Origin: CAYFZR01 sp046760505 [NCBI: Candidatus Hydrothermarchaeota archaeon]
GTDB lineage: Archaea; CAYFZR01
Assembly: GCA_046760505.1 (NCBI GenBank)
Contig: JBHIEG010000034.1
Span: 1 to 17,038 of the forward strand
DNA: 17,038 nt
Direction of reading: 5' to 3'
The notes under the pieces were generated by a model that did no database searches, was not told the DNA's origin, and saw only the letters and a program-made list of their open reading frames with translations. Below are positions 1-6,638 of the stretch, piece by piece. The first letter of the stretch is position 1. Every line of letters starts with the position of its first letter. Position numbers and translations under genes: made by a program.

Positions 1-377
1 GTGAAATCTGCGATCGGTGGCTGGTTAACAGGTGCAGGAAAATCATTTGGATCACCTGGGAAGGTTAGAGCGTTAATCTCCTCTATGTTAGTGAAACCAT
101 CACTATCAGAATCTATTCCTTCTATAGCTACGAAGTCATAACCGTATGCCTGATAGTCCCGCCCATAGTAGTTTACTGGTTTTTTACCTGCCGGAAATAA
201 CCCCGGGGTATGACATGTATCGCAACTATCCAGTTTTGTACCTATGGTATTCGGATATTGAGTTGTAAAGGCGGTGAGATATATACTCTTTGCCATAACC
301 ACTGACGTAAAGATCACTGTTGTCATTAAAACCACTGTAAAAATAGCAATATACTTCTGTCTCTTGTTTACTTCCAT
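1..377 (-). CDS. Secreted monoheme c-type cytochrome, N-terminal part (3' end outside window)
   Basis: The ATG is at 377-375 on the minus strand, and a GGGGGTGA Shine-Dalgarno lies about 8 bases before it. The 125 visible residues start with a basic tip and a hydrophobic stretch (about residues 8-29), read as a Sec signal peptide. A CxxCH heme-c site follows (C52, C55, H56), so heme would be attached outside the membrane. Residues 89-101 form an Asp-rich loop of the DSDSDGFTNxEE kind, like calcium loops of thrombospondin type-3 or dockerin repeats. The last residues (NQPPIADF) look like the first strand of a PKD domain, so the protein probably continues as a longer cell-surface protein. A role in extracellular electron transfer is inferred from the single CxxCH and the export signal. 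No partner genes are visible because the window ends here. Confidence 0.82.
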   Translation of the reverse strand, partial: MEVNKRQKYIAIFTVVLMTTVIFTSVVMAKSIYLTAFTTQYPNTIGTKLDSCDTCHTPGLFPAGKKPVNYYGRDYQAYGYDFVAIEGIDSDSDGFTNIEEINALTFPGDPNDFPAPVNQPPIADF

Positions 378-403
378 AACGTTTTCACCCCCTCGTGCTC
401 ACT

Positions 404-426
404 GGTACGTAGGTATCCTACGTACC
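404..426. promoter_or_regulatory. Perfect 10-bp inverted repeat in the cytochrome leader
   Basis: The arms GGTACGTAGG and CCTACGTACC are perfect complements separated by TAT. The repeat lies between the TATA-like stretch (about 430-445) and the Shine-Dalgarno (about 386-394) of the cytochrome gene, so it covers the predicted transcription start. This placement suits either a repressor operator or a stable hairpin at the mRNA 5' end. Which it is cannot be decided from sequence. Confidence 0.6.
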
Positions 427-430
427 GTCA

Positions 431-445
431 GATAATTATAACATA
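431..445 (-). promoter_or_regulatory. TATA-like promoter element of the cytochrome gene
   Basis: Read on the minus strand, this AT-only stretch contains GTTATAATTATC with further TATA-like bases just upstream. An archaeal TATA box here would start transcription near 405-415. That gives a leader of about 30-40 bases containing the inverted repeat and the Shine-Dalgarno site. The exact TATA hexamer is ambiguous because the whole stretch is AT-rich. Confidence 0.45.
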
Positions 446-533
446 TATTATAGAAGTTTTTTGGATTCTGTGATCTTTTACGATAAATTTGGAGATGGAG
501 TTCTTAGATAATAGCATAACAATCGCAAATCAG

Positions 534-585
534 TCTTTAAAAATTCCCAGGTAATTTTTGAGTAATTAACTCTTAAAAATTTCCA
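534..585 (+). promoter_or_regulatory. Promoter with two near-identical T/A-rich boxes before the membrane regulator gene
   Basis: The block TCTTTAAAAATTCCCA (534-549) recurs as CTCTTAAAAATTTCCA (about 570-585), roughly 35 bases downstream. The second copy, TCTTAAAAAT at 571-580, is a good TATA candidate that would start transcription near 603, leaving about a 24-base leader before the ATG at 627. The first copy could be a second promoter or half of an operator. No strong Shine-Dalgarno precedes this gene. Confidence 0.4.
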
Positions 586-626
586 AGAGCCAAAGATTAA
601 AGTATTCTCACAAGAAAAATTATTTT

Positions 627-1565
627 ATGGAAGGTGCAAAAATCACGTTTATTACGTTCGTTCTTCTTTATACCTTGACTATCTGTTGTTCTGCCAATTT
701 TACCTTCAGCAACTTTTCCATCTCAATCGACATCCTTAGGGAAGACAGAATCTATGAGAGAGTCTCATTTGATTTGGAAAACACTGGTGTAAACCCCATC
801 CGGGAGGTGGAGTTTAACCTGTTCGAGTCTCCTAGGCAGGTATTCGTATGGGATGAAGAAGGATCGCTTCCTTTTTATGTCGAAGAAGGCGACATACTCG
901 TGATAAAACTTAGAAAACCCCTTATAACAGGAGAAAAGTCGAGAATTTCCATGGAACTTGAGATTCCCGGCATGGTAGTACCCTACTATGAAAACCATCT
1001 TTTGACATTTGCATATCTCCCCAAAACAAATATTTCTGGCTTCTCTTTAAAGGTATATTTACCGACCGGAGCCTCTTTGGCATTAACCGAAGTTGGAAGA
1101 GGTTTTCAGGCAGTTTATCCTACACCCACCAGCATTAACACAGATGGTCACCGAATCATTGTGAACTGGTACAGGGAAAAACTGAATCCTGGGAAGGACT
1201 TCCGAATATTGCTTATATTCGCTTTTCCAAAAGAAAAAGCCGGTAAAAATTATCTTATTCTGGTAGCCTTTATTATAGGAATCGTTTCCGGATTATCTGT
1301 TATGTATCTTCGTTTTAGAGGAGATAAAAAGAGGACAGAAAGAATCTTACACATGGTCTTGAGTGAAGATGAACAAAGAATATACGATCTGATCGTTGGA
1401 TTTGGTGGAGAAACGATTCAGAGTGAGCTGGCAAAAAGGACTGATTTTTCCAAGGCGAAGCTCAGCGGAATTCTAAGAAATCTCGAGGAGAAAGGTCTCA
1501 TAGAAAGGAAACCCTATAAAAAGACGAATATAGTAAAACTCACAAAAGAAATAAAAAAAGAATGA
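627..1565 (+). CDS. Membrane-anchored one-component winged-helix transcription regulator
   Basis: The 312-residue protein begins with a hydrophobic signal or anchor (about residues 5-22). A beta-rich extracytoplasmic region (about 25-205) follows, with immunoglobulin-like strands and no catalytic motif I recognise. One TM helix (about 209-228) ends in a basic stop-transfer stretch (RFRGDKK). The C-terminal part (about 246-310) is a winged helix-turn-helix with a MarR/TrmB-like pattern: ETIQSELAKRTDFSKAKLSG as the HTH, then LRNLEEKGLIER leading into the wing. This architecture is common in euryarchaea, where a sensor outside the cell is tied to a DNA-binding domain inside. The targets are unknown. 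Candidates are its own promoter (the paired boxes at 534-585), the divergently transcribed cytochrome, or the convergent DUF5667 gene, whose stop codon lies only 3 bases from its own. Confidence 0.78.
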   Translation: MEGAKITFITFVLLYTLTICCSANFTFSNFSISIDILREDRIYERVSFDLENTGVNPIREVEFNLFESPRQVFVWDEEGSLPFYVEEGDILVIKLRKPLITGEKSRISMELEIPGMVVPYYENHLLTFAYLPKTNISGFSLKVYLPTGASLALTEVGRGFQAVYPTPTSINTDGHRIIVNWYREKLNPGKDFRILLIFAFPKEKAGKNYLILVAFIIGIVSGLSVMYLRFRGDKKRTERILHMVLSEDEQRIYDLIVGFGGETIQSELAKRTDFSKAKLSGILRNLEEKGLIERKPYKKTNIVKLTKEIKKE

Positions 1566-1568
1566 GGT

Positions 1569-2426
1569 CTAATGACCTCTAGGCATGCTTGCAGGTTTTC
1601 CGACTCTACTTGGAATGGTTACCGGCGACTGGGTCTCATTTTTCTCTGCTTCTTTGCTCTCTCCAGATACTTCTTCTATACTAGCGGGAATGGTTGATGG
1701 CGGTCCTGGAGTGGTTGGTTTTTTACCGTCTCTCTGTTCTCCAGCCTTGGCTCTTGTCTCTTCTACCCTTTTTTTTGCTTCCCTAGCTTGTCCAATTCCT
1801 TCTTCAGTCTCTTCGCCTCTCTCCTCTCTTTTCATCCCTGCTTCCTCGGTTTCCTTCCTCTTCATTCTTGCTTCTTCAGCCTCTATTCTTTTTGTCTTGT
1901 TTATACTCTCCAGTGCCTGTTCGTGACCTCTCATCGATACCACGAGAGCGTGTTCAATCGCTGGTTTCGCTACATCAGGAACTTTATCGCGCGCGCGTTC
2001 AAGCATCGTTTTGTGCCTTAAGGTTGCTTCCGCGACGATAGCCCTTACCTCACTGACATTCTTGCCTTCAGACTCAGCGATATCTAAATCATTTGCCACT
2101 GCCTGCATATTATCTTCGTATTCATCTATCAATTCTTCTGTGTACTCAGTGTTACCCTCCTCTGCAAGCGCCAAGAGCTCAGCAAGTCTAGTTTCAGCGA
2201 TTTTAAGGCGCTTTTTAGCTCTTTCAGTCTTGTCAAATGTTAAAAACAGCGTGATTTTTTCCCATGCTTTTTTTAGTCCGTAAAGGGCGCTTCCAGGCAT
2301 GATACTCGGCTTTTCAAACTGAACCTTACTTTGGGGAGCATCTGTTCCAGCCAAAGCGACATTGGGAAATATGAACATCGTAGCAACCATTATTGCAAGT
2401 ATTTTCTTTATCATTTGTTTAGCCAC
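1569..2426 (-). CDS. Secreted DUF5667-family protein with a charged C-terminal tail
   Basis: The 285-residue protein begins at GTG 2426-2424 with GAGG six bases upstream. An in-frame ATG at 2414 with GGTGG before it is an alternative. Residues 1-27 form a signal peptide (KK, then a hydrophobic core, then ALAG). Residues about 40-150 match the DUF5667 pattern: PGSALYGLKKAWEKITLFLTF, then a Lys/Arg helix RLAELLALAEEGN and further helices. The function of DUF5667 is not known to me. From about residue 175 the protein becomes low-complexity, dominated by Glu, Lys and Arg with EEA/KRKETEE runs, likely helical or coiled coil. It ends in a Pro/Thr/Ser-rich, probably disordered tail. A TATA-like AATAAAATA is present on this strand near 2463-2472. 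The gene converges on the membrane regulator with 3 bases between the stop codons. Confidence 0.75.
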   Translation of the reverse strand: MAKQMIKKILAIMVATMFIFPNVALAGTDAPQSKVQFEKPSIMPGSALYGLKKAWEKITLFLTFDKTERAKKRLKIAETRLAELLALAEEGNTEYTEELIDEYEDNMQAVANDLDIAESEGKNVSEVRAIVAEATLRHKTMLERARDKVPDVAKPAIEHALVVSMRGHEQALESINKTKRIEAEEARMKRKETEEAGMKREERGEETEEGIGQAREAKKRVEETRAKAGEQRDGKKPTTPGPPSTIPASIEEVSGESKEAEKNETQSPVTIPSRVGKPASMPRGH

Positions 2427-2804
2427 CTTTTTCCTCTTTGCTCTAGTTTATGAAAAAACGACTATTTTATTTCTCTGATCAAACCGTTCATGCGAACCAA
2501 GAGAAATTGTCTAAGATTGGATAATTTTATCCACAAACGTCTCTAACCTTTCATTTCCTTTCATCAAACTTAAGATCTAGAGTTTGAAATGTCCAGGTTC
2601 GGTTCTCGGAACTTTGATTTAAATGGATCAAAAGCCAAAAAATAGGAGAAACCATCAGCGCTCATAGGGCTCATCATCAAATCAGACCCATTCTTCATCA
2701 TCTGAGGAATCTGTCTTTACCCTATGTATTTTTACATTTAATATCTTTTCTATTTTTTATTGTTAGATTACCCTATTGTTGGATTCAACTAAATAACTAA
2801 TTGT
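2427..2804. other. 378-base intergenic region without a supportable gene
   Basis: This gap lies between the end of the unknown membrane protein gene and the start of the DUF5667 gene, both on the minus strand. The part near 2445-2475 should hold the DUF5667 promoter (TATA-like bases at 2463-2472 read on the minus strand). The part near 2740-2800 is very AT-rich and has two near-identical 11-base copies, ATTGTTAGATT and ATTGTTGGATT. The middle (about 2500-2720) holds no convincing ORF, strong hairpin or tRNA-like fold on either strand. Confidence 0.5.
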
Positions 2805-3314
2805 TCAAAAAAGGATGTTGTAGAAGAGAATCTTTGCAAAATAAATCAAGCCAGCCAGAATTGTGACCCACAAAATCGATGTCGTCGCTGCTTGAAGAAT
2901 GTTTATTTCACCTTCCTCATTAATGTTTTTTCCAAGTATGAATGCTCCTATGGAAGTAACTATCCCATAACTGTTGACTATCCCGATTAAACTTAGAACG
3001 ATTAAAATCCGCTCTATTTTTTCTAAATGTCTATGTTTATGAATATTGTATGCCAAATAAATCAAAATTAAGATAACAATAAATGAAAGGCCTATGCTCA
3101 GCATATTGGATATTGCTTTGGCCATTGCAGGAAGTTCATCGATAAAAATAACGTTTTGAGCGAGCATTACACCCAGTAACACGCCAGTGATTACTGCCAG
3201 GGCTAGTGATATCAGAAGTGGAGGGATTCCTATCGCTAATAAACCAATAGAGGCACATAATAATCTTTCTCTCCATTTAAGGGTGGCAAGTTGATGGGGA
3301 GAGTACAATTTCAT
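2805..3314 (-). CDS. Unknown four-to-five-helix membrane protein coupled to the DHS-family gene
   Basis: I do not recognise this 169-residue protein. It has a short basic N-terminus ending in KWRERLL, then a long hydrophobic stretch (about 16-52) that could be one or two helices. Further TM segments lie at about 67-90, 104-128 and 142-166. There is a charged loop HKHRHLEK near 92-99 and an acidic loop NINEEGE near 130-137. No transporter or enzyme motif is visible. Its ATG overlaps the stop of the upstream DHS-family gene as ATGA (3311-3314), so the two are almost certainly cotranscribed and translationally coupled. The downstream DNA is AT-rich. Any link to eIF5A modification, such as polyamine handling, is only an inference from position. 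Confidence 0.65.
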   Translation of the reverse strand: MKLYSPHQLATLKWRERLLCASIGLLAIGIPPLLISLALAVITGVLLGVMLAQNVIFIDELPAMAKAISNMLSIGLSFIVILILIYLAYNIHKHRHLEKIERILIVLSLIGIVNSYGIVTSIGAFILGKNINEEGEINILQAATTSILWVTILAGLIYFAKILFYNILF

Positions 3315-4288
3315 TTGTTTAACCTCTCTCTCAAAGAGGAGATTAAAATAGGCAGCAATATAGTTGCGTCTCCGACTAAATCTACAATTTTAGCATCTTT
3401 GTTAATTTTTCCCCAGGATATTGCTTCCTCTAAAGATGCACCGCTTAATCCGCCGTATTCTGGTCTATCAGCACGTATTTGGATTGCAAATTCAAATCCT
3501 TTTTGGCTCATGAGCATTGATTGGAGAATAAAGTTTTTTGGTACTCCTCCTCCAACTATCAAAACACCGTTGGATTCACTCTCGAATACAATATCCAAAA
3601 TCTTTGATATGTCTTCCAAGATGTTTAGTGAGATTTCATTTTCTTGGGAGAAAAACCATGTGTGTAATCCAAGAATTGAGTCGATGAATGCAGGAACAAA
3701 TACAGGTACTCTTCTAATACTTGCTTGTCTTAGAATAGATCTTTCATCCTTTAACCTCAATCCAATTTCGTATAGAAGATCACTGATAGAGATCGACTCT
3801 CTTTTTTCTTCGGGCAAATCTGTCAGAAGTTGATAAATACCTTTTTCAAGTTTAATAAAAGATTCATCATCTATATAAGAGTCATATATCCTGCTTATTT
3901 TTTCATCTCTTAACTTAATATCTTTTATCCTTTTATCTCTTACTCTATCACCTCTATCCATCAGTTCATAACTTTTGGAGTTATTTTCCTTGTAGTGAGA
4001 TCCTCCAAATGCTTCAACTAAATCATGGGTTATGTTTGCACCCGTGGTGACCAATACATCTAAAAAACCATCTTTAATCATATCAGAGATCACATATCTC
4101 AAGCCTGCTGGTACCATGGCTCCAGCAAGACCCAAAAATAGTGTACACCTTTCGTTCGAGACCATCTCTTCAAGCACATCTAAGGCGAGAGAAAGACGCC
4201 CGGCGTTGAAAGCAGCTGAAGAGAATTCTTTTAGCAGATCCCCTACCGTTTTTACATCCTTAAGTTCCACTTGCCTGATCTTCTTCAT
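3311..4288 (-). CDS. dys: Deoxyhypusine synthase family protein (substrate pocket atypical)
   Basis: At 325 residues this has DHS-family length. Family motifs include SSAAFNAGRL, a Rossmann-type stretch LFLGLAGAMVPAGLR, TGANITHDL and GGSHY, then VPAFIDSILG, VGGGVPKNF and the active-site stretch EEAISWGKI with catalytic Lys294. DHS transfers the aminobutyl group of spermidine, with NAD, to a lysine of eIF5A. Compared with the human enzyme as I remember it, Lys329, Glu323 and Trp327 are kept. The spermidine-binding Asp243, His288 and Asp316 correspond here to Leu, Asn and Leu. GGGVPKNF and GGLSGAS are typical of DHS-like paralogues, so the substrate may not be spermidine. The gene lies 32 bases after eIF5A, on the same strand, which still favours a role in hypusine formation. 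Upstream is AT-rich with only a weak Shine-Dalgarno. Confidence 0.85.
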   Translation of the reverse strand: MKKIRQVELKDVKTVGDLLKEFSSAAFNAGRLSLALDVLEEMVSNERCTLFLGLAGAMVPAGLRYVISDMIKDGFLDVLVTTGANITHDLVEAFGGSHYKENNSKSYELMDRGDRVRDKRIKDIKLRDEKISRIYDSYIDDESFIKLEKGIYQLLTDLPEEKRESISISDLLYEIGLRLKDERSILRQASIRRVPVFVPAFIDSILGLHTWFFSQENEISLNILEDISKILDIVFESESNGVLIVGGGVPKNFILQSMLMSQKGFEFAIQIRADRPEYGGLSGASLEEAISWGKINKDAKIVDLVGDATILLPILISSLRERLNK

Positions 4289-4320
4289 ATTTTACCATTC
4301 TATATTTTAAGTTTTTATGT

Positions 4321-4707
4321 TTATTTTACCCTTGATACCTTCATTTTATCCAATGAAATCCAGTATTCTATTTCAGCACCTTCTACGAGTTCTTTCTCAA
4401 GGTCTTTGGGCTTTTCAAGTTCAAAGACGTCATAAGTTTCTAGATCCATTAGTTGTACCGTATTTTCCATTACCGCTATAACCTGAGCACTCTTTTTCTC
4501 GATGATCGGAACCTCTATCTTTGAATCGACCGGTTTAACCAGACTTCTTTTCTGATCGTCAAAAATACCGATTGCCTCGATGCGTGCTTTTGCTGAGCCA
4601 TGTTTTCCAGTTTGAGAGGTTGATATCGAAACTATCCTGCATGGCTCATTGTCTATAATTACATGACCGCCAGTTTTTAGGGATCTTACTTCCACGATCT
4701 TCTTCAT
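4321..4707 (-). CDS. eif5A: Translation initiation factor 5A (aIF5A), hypusine-containing
   Basis: This is a full-length archaeal eIF5A of 128 residues. The N-terminal SH3-like domain (about 1-68) carries the hypusine loop SQTGKHGSAKA, with Lys35 as the modified residue. The C-terminal part (about 70-128) is the OB-like domain, with VQLMDLETYDVFELEKP and the VEGAEIEYW turn. The factor helps ribosomes pass polyproline and other stalling sequences. The ATG at 4707 is preceded by GAGGG, seven bases away. Its predicted leader is very short. It shares a divergent promoter region with the IMPase gene, and the DHS-family gene follows on the same strand. Confidence 0.96.
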   Translation of the reverse strand: MKKIVEVRSLKTGGHVIIDNEPCRIVSISTSQTGKHGSAKARIEAIGIFDDQKRSLVKPVDSKIEVPIIEKKSAQVIAVMENTVQLMDLETYDVFELEKPKDLEKELVEGAEIEYWISLDKMKVSRVK

Positions 4708-4737
4708 TTTTGTTCCCTCATCAAAAAATCAGAAACA

Positions 4738-4748
4738 CATTTAATAAG
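4738..4748. promoter_or_regulatory. Shared, nearly symmetric TATA element for eIF5A and the IMPase gene
   Basis: The sequence CATTTAATAAG reads as a plausible archaeal TATA box on both strands. Placing transcription starts about 25 bases either way gives starts near 4718-4722 (minus, eIF5A) and 4767-4770 (plus, IMPase). Each start falls at the Shine-Dalgarno of its gene (GAGGG at 4715-4719 on the minus strand, 4769-4773 on the plus strand). One TATA could therefore serve two directions. Confidence 0.5.
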
Positions 4749-4778
4749 GTTTTGGTATCTGAATCATTGAGGGATCAT

Positions 4779-5579
4779 ATGAAAAAATGGTTGAAGATAT
4801 CAAAAGAAATTCTCTCTGAGATACAGAGAAGCGTGAGCTCCTGTGTTGGGACAAGCGAGGCTGGTGAAGTCCTTTGTATGGGGGCAGATGGCACTCCAAC
4901 AATGAGAATCGACGATCTTGCGGAACATGTTGTTCTCGAGTACCTTGAAAAAAGAAATCTCGATGCTTGGATATTGAGCGAAGAGCTTGGTTTAAAGAAA
5001 GGTGACAACGATATAATAATAGTAATAGACCCATTAGACGGTACGGACAATGCCATAAAAGGAATACCAATGTTTTCTTCTTCCGTAGCGGTAGGAAAAA
5101 TTGAGAACAGCAATATTAATTTGATAACAGGCGCTGTTAGAAACTTAGTAACAGGAGACATTTTTGAGGCTATTAAAGGACATGGAGCCTACTTGAATGG
5201 GAGAAAAATAAGAGCATCTAGGACAGAGAACTTGGAGGATGCCTGTCTCGGATTATACATATATGGTTTTGATCTTGACACGGTAAAAAACCTCTGTTCC
5301 AGCGTGAAAAGATCCAGATTGTTCGGCTCTATTGCCCTAGAATTGTGTTTCGTTGCAAATTCAAGTTACGATATATTTGTTGATATCAGGGGGAGTGCCA
5401 GAATAACCGATCTTGCTGCCGGAATCGTTATAGTTGAAGAAGCAGGTGGAATCGTAACCGATCACAGAGGAAACCCCATAATACCAACCTTTGACATTAA
5501 CACAGGCACTTCAGTATTTGCAGCAGGAAATAGAGTACTTCTCCAGAAAGCAATGGAAAAGGTGATGATAAATGATTAA
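4779..5579 (+). CDS. suhB: Archaeal inositol-monophosphatase / FBPase family phosphatase, possible NADP phosphatase
   Basis: I take ATG 4779 as the start, giving 266 residues. GAGGG lies five bases upstream, and the residues encoded before it (4710-4778) overlap the promoter and do not look like the family. Metal-binding motifs are ILSEELG (Glu68, Glu69), VIDPLDGTD (Asp84, Asp87, Asp90), then SIALELC near the middle and RITDLAAG with EEAGG near the C-terminus. The family hydrolyses inositol-1-phosphate and fructose-1,6-bisphosphate in archaea. Its stop overlaps the NAD kinase start by 8 bases. In Methanocaldococcus jannaschii the two domains are fused in one NAD kinase/NADP phosphatase, so NADP dephosphorylation is a likely activity here. 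The physiological substrate cannot be fixed from sequence. Confidence 0.9.
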   Translation: MKKWLKISKEILSEIQRSVSSCVGTSEAGEVLCMGADGTPTMRIDDLAEHVVLEYLEKRNLDAWILSEELGLKKGDNDIIIVIDPLDGTDNAIKGIPMFSSSVAVGKIENSNINLITGAVRNLVTGDIFEAIKGHGAYLNGRKIRASRTENLEDACLGLYIYGFDLDTVKNLCSSVKRSRLFGSIALELCFVANSSYDIFVDIRGSARITDLAAGIVIVEEAGGIVTDHRGNPIIPTFDINTGTSVFAAGNRVLLQKAMEKVMIND

Positions 5580-6393
5580 AACGATAGGAATCATCGCAAA
5601 GAGGCACAAAAAAGCCTCAAAAATCGCGAAACGCTTAGTTAAAATTTCATTGAATAGGGGGCTCACCCCAGTTCTTGAGGAATCCACTGCAGAGATGATT
5701 AATCGACAGGATCTGGGCGTACCGCTAGAGGACATTGATGCAGATGTAATATTTACGGTGGGAGGAGACGGAACCATACTACTGGTAGAAAGACATTTAA
5801 AAAAAGAAATACCAATATGTGGCATAAATATAGGCGGTGTGGGCTTTTTAACAGAGATATCTCCAGAAAATACCGAATTTGCATTAGATAACATCATAGA
5901 GGGGAGATACGGGATAGAAGAGAGAAGCAAGATCTCCCTTTCTATAGGGGGAGAACCTCTGCCAGATGCATTAAACGAAGTTGTAATCATGACATTTATG
6001 CCTGGAAAGATGCTAAATTTAGAGGTATGGGTAAACGGTCAGCTTGCAGAAAGTTTTGGAACAGATGGGATAATTCTTGCGACTCCAACAGGCTCTACCG
6101 CATACGCAATGTCGGCTGGAGGTCCAATAATTGATCCAAGGGTTGATGCCTTCGTTATAGTCCCTATTTGCCCATTTAAACTTAGCGCTCGCCCGCTTGT
6201 TGTTCCTTCAGATAGCTTGGTTAAGGTAAAAATAACAAAACCAGAGATGAGATCTATAGTTGTTGTAGACGGACAGTATGAGAGAAAAGTTAAGATTGAG
6301 ACCGAATTTTTAATTAAAAAATCAAAGAGAAAGGCTCACTTCATAAAGTTCTCAGAAGACTTTTACGAAAAGGTAAGAGAGAAAATTGGTTAA
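5572..6393 (+). CDS. nadK: NAD kinase (ATP- or polyphosphate-dependent)
   Basis: The 273-residue enzyme phosphorylates the 2'-OH of NAD to make NADP. Family motifs appear in the expected order: VGGDGT at about 63-68, INIGGVGFLTE at 85-95, NEVV at 135-138, GTDGIILATPTGSTAYAMSAGGP at about 163-185, and VDGQ near the C-terminus. The length is normal for archaeal NadK. The start ATG lies inside the last codons of the IMPase gene, and ribosome re-entry there is helped by the GGTGATG-like bases just upstream. The 245 bases after its stop hold no gene and end in the bioY promoter. Confidence 0.95.
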   Translation: MIKTIGIIAKRHKKASKIAKRLVKISLNRGLTPVLEESTAEMINRQDLGVPLEDIDADVIFTVGGDGTILLVERHLKKEIPICGINIGGVGFLTEISPENTEFALDNIIEGRYGIEERSKISLSIGGEPLPDALNEVVIMTFMPGKMLNLEVWVNGQLAESFGTDGIILATPTGSTAYAMSAGGPIIDPRVDAFVIVPICPFKLSARPLVVPSDSLVKVKITKPEMRSIVVVDGQYERKVKIETEFLIKKSKRKAHFIKFSEDFYEKVREKIG

Positions 6394-6598
6394 TCAGAAG
6401 TGGGTTATATCATAGTTTATACTGAATTTACACTATTTTAACCTATCACCCCCTCTCTACAGCCCAATATGAGAAACGGAGAGAAGTGCAAAATTCATAT
6501 TAAATTTGCCCCATCTTACTACTTCACATTTCCCATACACCGATAGTTTTTGTTATCCAGCATATCCTCTTCAGATGTTTGGCCCTAGCAAAGAAACA

Positions 6599-6606
6599 TT
6601 TAAAAA
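6599..6606 (+). promoter_or_regulatory. TATA box of the biotin transporter operon
   Basis: TTTAAAAA, preceded by purine-rich GAAAC as a BRE-like element, sits about 36 bases before the bioY ATG. It would start transcription near 6628-6632, giving a leader of about 10 bases. The BirA-like operator begins at its last base. Confidence 0.6.
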
Positions 6607-6637
6607 TGTCAACCTATTCCTTTTCTTAGGTTGACAA
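6606..6637. promoter_or_regulatory. BirA-type biotin operator upstream of bioY
   Basis: The inverted half-sites ATGTCAACC (6606-6614) and GGTTGACAA (6629-6637) are separated by 14 bases. As I remember it, the predicted bacterial and archaeal BirA box is TTGTNAACC-N14/15-GGTTNACAA, and this site fits with one mismatch, in the left half. It lies between the TATA box and the start codon of the biotin transporter operon, so a bound repressor would cover the transcription start. The expected repressor is a BirA biotin ligase with an N-terminal DNA-binding domain. It is not encoded in this window. Confidence 0.82.
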
Positions 6638-6638
6638 T

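Noticed and set aside
1585-2283. Ser/Leu-rich plus-strand frames opposite the DUF5667 gene
   Set aside because: Their low-complexity composition comes from the Glu/Lys codons on the other strand. They have no start signals, while the minus frame has a signal peptide and a recognisable domain.
2752-2796. Imperfect tandem copies (ATTGTTAGATT / ATTGTTGGATT) taken as a possible att site or CRISPR-like repeat
   Set aside because: There are only two short imperfect copies, with no spacers, no cas or integrase gene nearby, and the region is AT-rich.
4255-4707. Same 12 bases (ATGAAGAAGATC) at the starts of eIF5A and the DHS-family gene
   Set aside because: It encodes the common start MKKI, and the sequences diverge immediately after. 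No duplication or shared regulation can be argued from it.
4710-4778. N-terminal extension of the IMPase frame from ATG 4710
   Set aside because: It begins 3 bases from the eIF5A start, contains the shared TATA, and is not family-like. ATG 4779 has a good Shine-Dalgarno.
6470-6547. 25-codon frame in the gap between nadK and bioY
   Set aside because: It has no Shine-Dalgarno, no Cys/His or TM pattern, and no promoter at the right distance. It is likely a chance frame in AT-rich DNA.
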